A DNA stretch of 64,000 bases. Source: PALSA-505 sp036501145. GTDB taxonomy: Bacteria > Actinomycetota > Actinomycetes > Streptosporangiales > Streptosporangiaceae. The DNA is taken from the NCBI GenBank assembly GCA_036501145.1, contig DASYAV010000246.1, positions 1 to 64,000 of the forward strand, given 5' to 3'. Below are positions 35,359 to 42,680 of this stretch, one piece after another (the stretch's first letter is position 1; the number at the start of each line of letters is the position of its first letter). The translations under genes were made by a program, and so were the position numbers. The notes beneath the pieces were generated by a model. It was given only the letters and a program-made list of their open reading frames with translations. It did no database searches and had not been told where the DNA came from.

Positions 35359-36125
35359 GCCGGCCTGCGCAGCACCGACTCGCCCGACAGCGGCCGGGTC
35401 AGGTCCGTGACCAGCCTGCCGGCCCACAGCAGCGCCAGCAGCGCGGGCCGGGCCTCATGCCGTGGCCGCTCTCCCGCCAAGCGCAATTCAGCGTCCGCCA
35501 GCTGCTCGCCGTCCCGCACCAGCTGCCAGGCCCGCTCCACCTCCTCAGCGGGCACCACGCCCGCACGCCGGTACCCGGCCAGGAACCGGACATTATCCAG
35601 CAGCGTCACGTCCGCGCCCGACCACACCTCGTACTCCCAGCCGTGCTCTTCGGCCAGCACGCCAGGCCAGGCCAGCGCCTCAGCGATGACCGGATCCTGC
35701 AGCCGCGCAGCTGGCTTGACGTTCACCAGCCGGGCCGTCCCGGCCTTCGTCACCAGCAGGAAATCCGGCACATGACGCCGCACCCGGCCACCCGCACACG
35801 CCACCAGACGGAACGGCTGAGCATAAATCTGCTGTACCAGCGGATCGAAATCTGCTAACAGCAGCCTGGCCAGCTCCAGCCGGCTTTCATAGATCACGAA
35901 CCCGCCCGTCGTCGCCGACGCGTACGAACCGCAGTAATGAGCATCGCCGTGCCGCGAGCGCACCTGCCGCCACGGAACCGAACCAGCAAAGTCACCCAGC
36001 CGCAGCCGGTCCAGCGTGAACTCATGCACCGAGCCGTCGTCATAGCGGATCCAGGCAACCGGATCCGGCGCCTTCACCCGGGCACCCTGCCGTGCGAGCA
36101 TAGGAACAACAGTAGAGACGGACAT
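35355..36125 (-). CDS. tnsA: TnsA-like endonuclease of Tn7-like transposon
   Basis: 256 residues. GGFVIYESRLELARLLLADFD supplies the catalytic Glu (about residue 80-84), VRRHVPDFLLV the Asp (about 121) and ARLVNVKPA the Lys (about 137): the PD-(D/E)xK-type TnsA core. The C-terminus is helical, as needed for TnsC contact. TnsA cleaves the 5' ends, so this element should move by cut-and-paste. First gene of the operon; promoter must lie within or beyond the right end. Confidence 0.9.
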   Translation of the reverse strand: MSVSTVVPMLARQGARVKAPDPVAWIRYDDGSVHEFTLDRLRLGDFAGSVPWRQVRSRHGDAHYCGSYASATTGGFVIYESRLELARLLLADFDPLVQQIYAQPFRLVACAGGRVRRHVPDFLLVTKAGTARLVNVKPAARLQDPVIAEALAWPGVLAEEHGWEYEVWSGADVTLLDNVRFLAGYRRAGVVPAEEVERAWQLVRDGEQLADAELRLAGERPRHEARPALLALLWAGRLVTDLTRPLSGESVLRRPA

Positions 36126-36211
36126 CCGGAACTATTGCTCACGACACGCGGATTTTGCTCATCCGGTGCTCATGATCACCCGGAATTGCTCACAGATCCG
36201 CGGATCCTACA
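36126..36211. repeat. Tn7-like right end with four TnsB-type sites
   Basis: TGCTCA at 36136, 36156, 36167 and 36187, tip complement of TGTAGGATCC at 36211. Distances from the tip are 19, then steps of 20, 11 and 20, the same as the left end of the mini-element at 11746. It also must contain the tnsA promoter. Confidence 0.85.
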
Positions 36212-36225
36212 GGGGGTGGGGGGGT

Positions 36226-37308
36226 CTAGCTGGCCTGGGTGAGCAGGCTGGTGAGCTGCAACTGGACCAGCTGCAGCGCGGCGTCGGTGTCGTCCAGGCT
36301 GGTGGCCAGCAGGCCGGCGTGCTCGGCGGTGGCGGCCTGCAGCTCGGCGAACCGCTTGTGCAGCGCGGCTATGACGGTGTCTTTGGCGCCGTCGCGGCGG
36401 GCGTCGGCGATGTCGCGGGCGAGGCGGTCCAGGTCGTCGCGGGCCTTGGTGGTGAACGCGGTGATGATCATTTCCCGCATCTCGTCCTGGTCGGGGATCG
36501 GGATCCGGGACAGGTGGCTTTTCTCGCCGAACCGGGAGACCAGCTCGCGCAGCGCGGCCAGGGTCCCGGTGTGGTGGGCGTGCACGAAGTACACCCCGCC
36601 GGTGGGGCGGACCCGGATCGCGGTCAGCGACTCGATGTAGGCGCGGAGGACCGCGCGCAGCCGGTCACCGGTCAGGTAGGTGCGGTTGCGGCGGTAAGCC
36701 TCCTGCAGCTGGTCCAGCATCGCCCGCACCTGCTGCTGCTCGCCCTCGGGCAGTGCGGCGATCGCGCCGGCGGCCGGCACCAGGCGCAGCGACCCGGCGC
36801 CGGGATCGGCGGAGTCGGTGTCGCGGACGAACACGCACTCGGCCAGCTTGGTGTCATAGCTCAGCGCGGTGGCGGCCTCGTCGCGGACCTCGCGGACCAC
36901 GTGCCGGGTGATCCTGGCGCCGTCGCGGCGGACGTGGCGGACCATCAGGGTGGCCACCCGGTCCTGCCCCTCCTCCCCCGCCTTCGGCCGCTGCCTGCGC
37001 CGCCCAGCGGCGGCGGGGTCGGCCAGCGGGTAGCTCACCCGGACCCCGGCCGGGCCGGTGATCCGCTCGAACGCGTCCACCGGGCGGATCGGGTCGGGCA
37101 CCAGCCGCTCGTCCAGGCCGAGCTCGGCGAACCAGCCCTTGATGTCCTTGCGGGTGACCTGGCCATCGAAAATGCTGTAGATCACCAGGTGGCCCAGCAG
37201 CGGCGTGTCCCCGGCGTCCATCGCCGCCAGGTAGCCGTCCAGCCCGGCCTCCCGGCCCGGCCTGGCCGCGCTGGCTGGCGTGCTGCTGGCTGGCGTGCTG
37301 GTGGTCAT
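36226..37308 (-). CDS. Third protein of MoxR-VWA operon (DUF6744-like)
   Basis: 360 residues from ATG 37308. LLGHLVIYSIFDGQVTRKDIKGWFAELGLD, then RPVDAFERITGPAGVRVSYPL and a helical C-terminus with RDDLDRLARDIADARR and EHAGLLATSLDDTDAALQLVQLQL. Recalls the uncharacterised DUF6744 group that accompanies MoxR ATPases; the name is from memory and should be treated as tentative. Same strand as VWA and MoxR but separated by 113 bp with its own dyad AAAACG-AG-CGTTTT (37329-37342) just before the start. Its 3' end is beside the Tn7-like right tip. Confidence 0.65.
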   Translation of the reverse strand: MTTSTPASSTPASAARPGREAGLDGYLAAMDAGDTPLLGHLVIYSIFDGQVTRKDIKGWFAELGLDERLVPDPIRPVDAFERITGPAGVRVSYPLADPAAAGRRRQRPKAGEEGQDRVATLMVRHVRRDGARITRHVVREVRDEAATALSYDTKLAECVFVRDTDSADPGAGSLRLVPAAGAIAALPEGEQQQVRAMLDQLQEAYRRNRTYLTGDRLRAVLRAYIESLTAIRVRPTGGVYFVHAHHTGTLAALRELVSRFGEKSHLSRIPIPDQDEMREMIITAFTTKARDDLDRLARDIADARRDGAKDTVIAALHKRFAELQAATAEHAGLLATSLDDTDAALQLVQLQLTSLLTQAS

Positions 37309-37328
37309 GTCCTCGCCTCTCGCGCTCC

Positions 37329-37342
37329 AAAACGAGCGTTTT
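37329..37342. promoter_or_regulatory. Recurrent dyad AAAACG-AG-CGTTTT
   Basis: Perfect 6-bp arms, ends 21 bp before the start of the 36226-37308 gene, so it overlaps the promoter. Confidence 0.55.
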
Positions 37343-37421
37343 TGCTTACTGTTCCCAGGGTGCCAGCGGGTACCGACATTTCCAGGGCCTTTCGTCCGGG
37401 GCCTTTCGCAGGTGGGGCTGG

Positions 37422-39032
37422 TCAGATGACGCGGAACATGCCGGCCGCGGCGTGCACGGCGTCGGGGGCGGCCAGGTCGGTGATGGCGCGCAGGTTGTCG
37501 GTCAGGGCCTCCAGGACCGGCCCGGGGCGGGTCTCGACGGCGACGCCGAACACCCGGTAGCCCAGGTGGGCCTTGCGGTCGTTCCAGCTGCGCATCCAGT
37601 CCTCGGTGATGTGGCTGTGCCCGTCGGTGATCAGCACGATGTCGCCGCGCATCCGGCCCTCGTTGTTGTACTCGTCTTCCAGCAGATCCGCTGCGGCGTC
37701 CAGCGGGGTCTGGAAGTCGGTGCCGCCGCCGTAGAAGAACTCGGCGAAGTCGAGCACGTCGCCGATCGCGGCGGGCCGGGCGGCGGGGAAGCGGAACGTC
37801 ATCTGCTCTCCCGCGCTGGAGAACAGGATGCCGGCGAAGTCGCGGCGGGCGGTGCGGGCCTGGTCCAGCAGGGCCAGCGCGCACGCCTTCGCCCACGCTT
37901 CCCGGGTGGCGCCGCCCGCGCTGCCGCCGCGCATGGAGCCGGAGGTGTCGATGCAGGCGATGATGGCGCCCTGCCCGGCGGGGGCCTCGCCGCGGGTCTC
38001 GTAGATGAACAGCCGCTGCTCGGCGTAGCGGGCGGCGAACGCGGCGCGCAGCGCGGGCACGCCCAGCGCGGCGGTCTCGGACGGGATGAGCCGGCCCAGG
38101 TCATCGCCGAGGGTGATGCCGACCAGCTCGCCGGGCGCGTGCTCGGTCTTGCGGGCCCGCTCGCCGGCAGACATCTGCCGGAACCGGCCGATCAGCTGGG
38201 CCCACTCCCCCAGCCGTCCCGAGCGCAGCCGCCCGGCCAGCCGGGCCCGCTGGGCGAAACTCATCCGCTGCAGCTCGCCGGGCCCGACCCCCCACGCCCG
38301 CATCACCGCGGTCTCCTCCCGGACCTGCCCGGTGGCCTGCTGGGCCGCCGCACGGGCCGCGGCGCGGATCCCGGGGGCCGCCGCGGCCAGCGCCTGGGCG
38401 GCGGCCGCGTCCGCGGCTGTCACGGCCTGGGTGGCCGCCTCGGCCTGCCCGTCGGCCTGCTGCACCGCGGCGGCTGCGTCGGCCGGGACGTCGCCGTCCT
38501 CACTGGCCTGGGCCGCCGCGGTGTCGAGTGCGTCTTGGACGGCCTGGGCCGCGCCGGCGGCGTCCTGGCGGGCCTGGGCGGCCTGCTGGGCCGCTTGCTG
38601 GGCGTCTTCGGCCTTGGCCAGCATCCGGCGCAGCGCGCTGGCCTGGGCCAGCACGGCCATCGCGGCGGCGTAGGGGTCGCCGGCGGTCTCGCGGCGCAGC
38701 TCGGCGAACTCGGGGCTGTCCAGCAGGGAGGCGATGACCTGGTGGTTGACCAGCCGGGAGGGGTCCATCTCGGCCCGCTCCCGCAGCTGCGGGGCGGCCT
38801 TGTAGGCGGCCAGGAACACATCCCGCAGCAGCTCGGCGGCGTAGTCGTGGGTGTCGGCCAGGTCGTCGGCCAGGTCGCGCAGCGCGGCGGCCTGCTCCAG
38901 CGTCTCGGCCCAGGTCATCTCGTCGAACCGGTCCGCCACGATCGCGGCGGTGGGCGCGGCCGCCGTGGTGCCCAGGCCGAGCCACCGGCCCGCCTTGGCG
39001 GCCAGGTCCTTCAGCTTCGCCAGCGTTCCCAT
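37422..39032 (-). CDS. VWA-domain protein (ViaA-like)
   Basis: 536 residues from ATG 39032, preceded by GGGGAGGGG. Residues 1-120 are helical; 140-240 form an Ala/Gln/Asp-rich coiled coil; the C-terminal VWA domain carries the MIDAS motif DTSGSM (about 362-367), FFYGGGTDFQTPLDAA and VLITDGHSHI. Such proteins work as metal-dependent scaffolds for MoxR ATPases (as ViaA for RavA). It starts 17 bp after the MoxR stop, hence co-transcribed. Confidence 0.85.
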   Translation of the reverse strand: MGTLAKLKDLAAKAGRWLGLGTTAAAPTAAIVADRFDEMTWAETLEQAAALRDLADDLADTHDYAAELLRDVFLAAYKAAPQLRERAEMDPSRLVNHQVIASLLDSPEFAELRRETAGDPYAAAMAVLAQASALRRMLAKAEDAQQAAQQAAQARQDAAGAAQAVQDALDTAAAQASEDGDVPADAAAAVQQADGQAEAATQAVTAADAAAAQALAAAAPGIRAAARAAAQQATGQVREETAVMRAWGVGPGELQRMSFAQRARLAGRLRSGRLGEWAQLIGRFRQMSAGERARKTEHAPGELVGITLGDDLGRLIPSETAALGVPALRAAFAARYAEQRLFIYETRGEAPAGQGAIIACIDTSGSMRGGSAGGATREAWAKACALALLDQARTARRDFAGILFSSAGEQMTFRFPAARPAAIGDVLDFAEFFYGGGTDFQTPLDAAADLLEDEYNNEGRMRGDIVLITDGHSHITEDWMRSWNDRKAHLGYRVFGVAVETRPGPVLEALTDNLRAITDLAAPDAVHAAAGMFRVI

Positions 39033-39049
39033 CGTCGGTGTCCCCTCCC

Positions 39050-40240
39050 CTACAGGCTCGCGCTGACCATGGAGGCGTCCACCCCGAGGGCTTCCACCAT
39101 GACCCGGGCGTGCACCGCGCGGCGCCGCGCGGCGACCTGGTCCAGGGTGGCGGTCGACCGGCCCGCCGCAGCCGCTTCGCCGAGCATCTCCTGCAGCCGC
39201 TTGCCGGCCTTGGCCAGCTTGCGGTTGGCCTCCTTGATCGCCCACTCCGACAGGGCCTCGCGGGACTGCCCGGCCTTGGCATCGAGCTCAGCCTCGAGCT
39301 CGTCGATCGCGTCGGCCAGGTCCAGGGCCTCCCGGGCGTCGGGGTTGACCAGCTGCAGCACCTCCCGCTCCACCGTGGAACGCTCGGTGGTGGAGTCCCA
39401 CAGCACCGCGGTGAGCACGGCCAGGTCGTTATCGGTGACCTCCGGGCGGCCATCCAGGTAGGCGCTGGCCTGCAGCAGCCGCACCGCCTGCTTCCACCTG
39501 CGGTCGCTGACCGTCAGCGCCTGGCGGCGCAGCGCAGCCCGCAGCGTGCACACCGCGTCCACCACCCCGTCGGGCACCGCGACCGCGGGCACCTCGTGCT
39601 CCACCGCGTGCCGCAGGCCGGCCAGGTCGACCGTGGTCCGCGCCGCCGGTGTGGGCCGGGTGACGGCAGAGCGGACCAGGGCGGCGAAGTTGGACGGGTC
39701 GGCCAGGTAGCCGACCTCCAGGCGGACCAGCAGCCGGTCATAGACCGCCGCCAGCTCCTCCCCCGCGGGCAGCTCGTTGGACGCCGTCACCGCCGCGATC
39801 AGCGGGCAGCTGATCGGCGCCCCGCCGTTCTCCGGGTGATACAGCCGCTCGTTGAGGAACGCCAGCGTCTCGTTCAGCGCCCCCGCGCTGCACTTGAAGA
39901 TCTCGTCGATGAACGCGATCTCGCACTGGGTCGCCCGGCCGTCGAACACCTGCGTGTAGACGCCCTGGGTCAGCGCGCCGACGTCCACCGGGCCGAACAT
40001 CCGCTTGGGGTCGGTGAACTTGGACAGCAGGATCTCCCAGTACCGGGCCCCGTCGATCCGGCCGGTCAGCTCCCGCGCCAGCTCGCTCTTGGCCGTCCCG
40101 GGCGGGCCCAGCAGCAGCGAATGCTGCCCGGCCAGGATCGCCGTCACCAGCGCCCGCACCACCGCCGACCGCTCCCAGTACGCCTCCGCCAGCTCGGCCG
40201 TGATCGCCCGCAGCTGCCCGGCCGCCGTGCCGTTGCTCAT
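39050..40240 (-). CDS. MoxR-family AAA+ ATPase (RavA-like)
   Basis: 396 residues from ATG 40240, preceded by GGAGG; another ATG 45 bp upstream is possible. Walker A GPPGTAKS (about 45-52), Walker B AFIDEI (109-114), the MoxR insert KFTDPKRMFGPVDVGALTQG, sensor 1 AAVTASNELP, arginine finger region YDRLLVRLEVGYL, and a C-terminal helical extension. MoxR-VWA pairs act as chaperone or remodelling machines. The divergent small gene and paired dyads in the promoter suggest dedicated repression. Confidence 0.9.
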   Translation of the reverse strand: MSNGTAAGQLRAITAELAEAYWERSAVVRALVTAILAGQHSLLLGPPGTAKSELARELTGRIDGARYWEILLSKFTDPKRMFGPVDVGALTQGVYTQVFDGRATQCEIAFIDEIFKCSAGALNETLAFLNERLYHPENGGAPISCPLIAAVTASNELPAGEELAAVYDRLLVRLEVGYLADPSNFAALVRSAVTRPTPAARTTVDLAGLRHAVEHEVPAVAVPDGVVDAVCTLRAALRRQALTVSDRRWKQAVRLLQASAYLDGRPEVTDNDLAVLTAVLWDSTTERSTVEREVLQLVNPDAREALDLADAIDELEAELDAKAGQSREALSEWAIKEANRKLAKAGKRLQEMLGEAAAAGRSTATLDQVAARRRAVHARVMVEALGVDASMVSASL

Positions 40241-40261
40241 GCCGCCATCCTCCACGCTCAA

Positions 40262-40277
40262 AAGTGGCTTGCCACTT
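40262..40277. promoter_or_regulatory. Operator-like dyad 1 between MoxR operon and small regulator
   Basis: AAGTGGCTTGCCACTT, perfect arms AAGTGG/CCACTT, 22 bp before the MoxR start. Confidence 0.7.
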
Positions 40278-40310
40278 AGGTTCATGGTTAAGCTAACACA
40301 GCCGGTCGAC

Positions 40311-40326
40311 AAGTGGCAAGCCACTA
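40311..40326. promoter_or_regulatory. Operator-like dyad 2 between MoxR operon and small regulator
   Basis: AAGTGGCAAGCCACTA, same arms as dyad 1 with one end mismatch, 17 bp before the GTG of the divergent gene. The two dyads are 49 bp apart, nearly five helical turns. Confidence 0.7.
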
Positions 40327-40342
40327 TGAGAGGATCGCAGGC

Positions 40343-40606
40343 GTGTCCAGCCAGCACAGCGCGACCACACGCAACTTCCGGCCCGACGAAGACGAGTACG
40401 CGCCCGCCAGGGACGAGCTCGGCAGCCGCGGCCGCCACATGACCGACTACCTGCGCGCCTGCCTGCGCTGGCTCAAAGCCGACCCCGACGCCGCCCTGGC
40501 CGCCCTCGCCCCCCACTGGCCACCACCCCGCCGCTACGGCCGCCGCCCCCACAACGCCGGCACGGACGGCAAGCCTGCACCTGCCAGACCCAGCCCCTCA
40601 AACTAA
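40343..40606 (+). CDS. Small ribbon-helix-helix-like regulator (87 aa)
   Basis: GTG 40343. TTRNFRPDEDEYAPARDELGSRGRHMTDYLRACLRWL has the beta-strand plus two-helix pattern of ribbon-helix-helix or similar small DNA-binding proteins, followed by a basic Pro-rich tail. Divergent from the MoxR operon; two identical-arm dyads lie between the starts. It likely represses itself and the MoxR operon. The RHH assignment is by pattern only. Confidence 0.55.
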   Translation: MSSQHSATTRNFRPDEDEYAPARDELGSRGRHMTDYLRACLRWLKADPDAALAALAPHWPPPRRYGRRPHNAGTDGKPAPARPSPSN

Positions 40607-40770
40607 AACGCCCGTTTTGGCTTACGGGGCGCCGTCGCCTTGGGACTAGCTGAGGAGCTTGACCAGGTCTGCTATTTCCTGCGGGCCGAGGTGTGAGCGT
40701 ATGAGTTCCACGAGGTCATGCGTCGAGTTTCCTCGGGATGCGCCCGTCCCAGCTCTTATCAGGGGCCTGG
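40605..40770. repeat. Duplicate of the parB 3' end and downstream flank
   Basis: About 150 bp (from AAAACGCCCGTTTT through the minus-strand codons STHDLVELIRSHLGPQE-IADLVKLLS) repeat the sequence at 41732-41900, which is the real parB 3' end. The toxin-antitoxin pair sits between the two copies. Confidence 0.8.
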
Positions 40771-40822
40771 CCGCCCGCGTGGTGCTCGCAGCCGCCACTG
40801 ACCCCGGCAGTATGATCCGGGT

Positions 40823-41074
40823 ATGAGCGACCGGAAAGCGCGTCTCACTATCACCGTCGACCCTCACCTCAGCGCCTACGCCGAGCACCTGGTCGAAGCC
40901 GGGCAGGCTCCTTCGGTCTCGGCCGCCTTCAGCGCGGCGATGGAGGAGAAGGTCTACCGTGACCGGCGGCTGCGCAGCCTCTGGAACGAGAAGGTGGCCC
41001 AGGCCGACCCAGCCAAGGTGGCCCGCATGGCCGCCCACGTCGACCGCCAGGTCCGCCAGCTCGCCGGCCAGTGA
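40823..41074 (+). CDS. Antitoxin of a VapBC-like pair
   Basis: 83 residues: KARLTITVDPHLSAYAEHLVEAGQAPSVSAAFSAAMEEKV has the strand-helix-helix pattern of a ribbon-helix-helix antitoxin, followed by a basic helical toxin-binding tail. Its TGA overlaps the GTG of the toxin gene. Expected to bind and neutralise the PIN toxin and repress the promoter. Confidence 0.8.
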   Translation: MSDRKARLTITVDPHLSAYAEHLVEAGQAPSVSAAFSAAMEEKVYRDRRLRSLWNEKVAQADPAKVARMAAHVDRQVRQLAGQ

Positions 41075-41511
41075 GCGGCGACGTCGCCCCGCAGAAGTCC
41101 CCGCCCTACATCCTCGATCTCAGCGTCCTGATCGCTATCGCCCGGGGCGACACCGACATCATGGCCCTGATCCAGGGCTACGACGCGGGCAGGCAGCCCC
41201 TCGTCGTCCCGGCCCTGACCGCCGCCGGGGCGGCCCTCGATGCCCGCAGTGATGACGCCGACGACCTCCTCGCCGGCGTCGAACTCCTGGAGGCCGTCAC
41301 CGTCGCCCCGCTCCGCGACACCGAGCAGGCCACCCGGCTCGCCGCCATCATCGCCCGCACCGGCCTGGACCCCTGGGACGCCCACGCCGCCGCTGTCGCC
41401 GACGCCTCCGCCTGCCCGGTCATCACCCTGGACGCCGCCAAATGGCAGCAACCCTCCCTGGAGCTGGACCGGCCACTCGACATCATCGAGATCGCCGACC
41501 CTGGCGACTGA
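41071..41511 (+). CDS. PIN-domain toxin (VapC-like)
   Basis: 146 residues from GTG 41071. YILDLSVLIAIARGD gives the first Asp near residue 16; the second acidic cluster is DPWDAHAAAVADAS and ITLDAAKW follows, as in PIN nucleases. VapC toxins cut tRNA or rRNA. Located between two copies of the parB 3' end, so it is likely a recently inserted stability module of the replicon. Confidence 0.85.
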   Translation: MSGDVAPQKSPPYILDLSVLIAIARGDTDIMALIQGYDAGRQPLVVPALTAAGAALDARSDDADDLLAGVELLEAVTVAPLRDTEQATRLAAIIARTGLDPWDAHAAAVADASACPVITLDAAKWQQPSLELDRPLDIIEIADPGD

Positions 41512-41771
41512 CCCTCAGCCAGGGCAAGGCAGTTGCTCACGCACGGTAGCGGCGGTTTGTCTCATCTCATGTCTCACCCTCGCGCGCGTCTGCACGTAAG
41601 AAGGGCGAGACAACCCGTGAGGCAAACACTGAGACGATCACGCGGAGTAACCGGCTGCCGGTGGCGGGCCAGCACGGTCGCCGGCGACGCGCAGTCACAC
41701 CCGGGCGGCCACAGAACGCATGAGCCACCGCAACGCCCGTGTGGCTTGCGGGGCGGGTCGTCGCCTTGGGG
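41512..41771. other. Intergenic region between toxin and parB
   Basis: No gene. Contains the second, degenerate copy of the AACGCCCGT dyad (about 41733) that belongs to the duplicated parB flank. Confidence 0.4.
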
Positions 41772-42680
41772 CTAGCTGAGAAGCTTGACCAGGTCCGCTA
41801 TCTCCTGCGGGCCGAGGTGTGAGCGTATGAGTTCCGCGAGGTCATGTGTCGAGTTCCACGGGACGTGCCCGTCCCGGCTCTTGCCAGGGCCTGCCTGGCC
41901 TGGCGGTGCGTGCCGGCCGAGGTTCTTTACCGCGGTAAAGTCGCCCGACCCTGTACCGGGGTCCGGGGCAGTCTCGTCCGGAGACGCGTGGTCACGCTTC
42001 CTCCCGGCCCGTCGCTCCTGTTCGCGTGCGCGGGCCTGCTGCCATGCGGCTTCCTGCTGGCCCGGGGGAGAGCTGGCTATGGATCGGGCGATCCGGACCG
42101 GGATTTCCCCGGTCCGGACGCGTTCCTGGAGGCCGGGGGTGAGCTTGAGCAGTGCCCGCCGCTGGGAGACCCAGCTCTCGTGGCGGCGGAACCGCGTGGC
42201 CGCGGCGTTGGCGCTGCCGCACTCGGCCACCATCTCCTCGACGGCGCGTGCCTCCTCGATAGGGTCGAGGTTCCGCCGGTCCAGGTTCTCGGTGAACAGC
42301 GCATCGAGGAAGGCGGGCCGGGAATCGGCGATCTCTTCGCGGATCAGCGCGTCGAGCCGGGGCAGGTCTGCCTGCGTGGCGGCCCGCCAGCGCCGTTCAC
42401 CGTTGACCAGGACATAGTCCGCGGTGGCGTGCGGCTCATGCTCTGGCCACAGCTGGAGGTAGGCGGCCCGGCTCACGACCACTACCGGCTGCAGCTGGCG
42501 GACCCGCATGCTCTCGCCGAGCTGGCCGAGCTCCTCGGGCGTGCCGAAGTTACTGCGCGAGTTCAGCGGCGTTGCGGTGATCTGGCCAGGCTTCAGCTGG
42601 ACCAGGGTTGCAGCGCTGTGGCCCGGCACGTCCTCGACCGGGTCATCGGCGAGCGCGGACAGTGCGACCCGGCGGCCCAT
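41772..42680 (-). CDS. parB: ParB-family partition protein
   Basis: 302 residues from ATG 42680 (one-base overlap with the parA stop). ParB/Spo0J N-terminal domain: ITATPLNSRSNFGTPEELGQLGESMRVRQLQPVVV (CTP-binding region), VNGERRWRAATQADL, and ENLDRRNLDPIEEARAVEEMV; the HTH is CGSANAAATRFRRHESWVSQRRALL. A linker with Arg/Glu follows, and the C-terminal dimerisation segment is STHDLAELIRSHLGPQE. A parS-like palindrome (41925-41940) lies within the coding region. Works with the neighbouring ParA to segregate the plasmid. Confidence 0.92.
   Translation of the reverse strand: MGRRVALSALADDPVEDVPGHSAATLVQLKPGQITATPLNSRSNFGTPEELGQLGESMRVRQLQPVVVVSRAAYLQLWPEHEPHATADYVLVNGERRWRAATQADLPRLDALIREEIADSRPAFLDALFTENLDRRNLDPIEEARAVEEMVAECGSANAAATRFRRHESWVSQRRALLKLTPGLQERVRTGEIPVRIARSIASSPPGQQEAAWQQARAREQERRAGRKRDHASPDETAPDPGTGSGDFTAVKNLGRHAPPGQAGPGKSRDGHVPWNSTHDLAELIRSHLGPQEIADLVKLLS
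41925..41940. promoter_or_regulatory. parS-like palindrome 1 (inside parB)
   Basis: CTTTACCGCGGTAAAG, perfect 16-bp palindrome, the same core as the two sites upstream of parA. Confidence 0.75.

Larger units (their letters stand above)
29310..36211. mobile_element. Complete cargo-less Tn7-like transposon (6.9 kb)
   Basis: Carries only tnsA, tnsB, tnsC and tniQ. Tips: TGTAGGGTCCGG at 29310 and, inverted, TGTAGGATCCGC ending at 36211. Left end has three dispersed TGAGCA sites (29329, 29369, 29405). Right end has four close TGCTCA sites (36187, 36167, 36156, 36136). Three spaced sites on one end and four dense sites on the other is the arrangement of Tn7 itself. Flanking pentamers (AGGGC / GGGGG) are not identical, so no target duplication is left. 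The right tip is 14 bp beyond the stop codon of the 36226-37308 gene. Confidence 0.88.

Noticed and set aside
33562..35775. 737-codon plus-strand ORF opposite tnsB
   Set aside because: Shadow frame; tnsB has all catalytic motifs and coupled neighbours.
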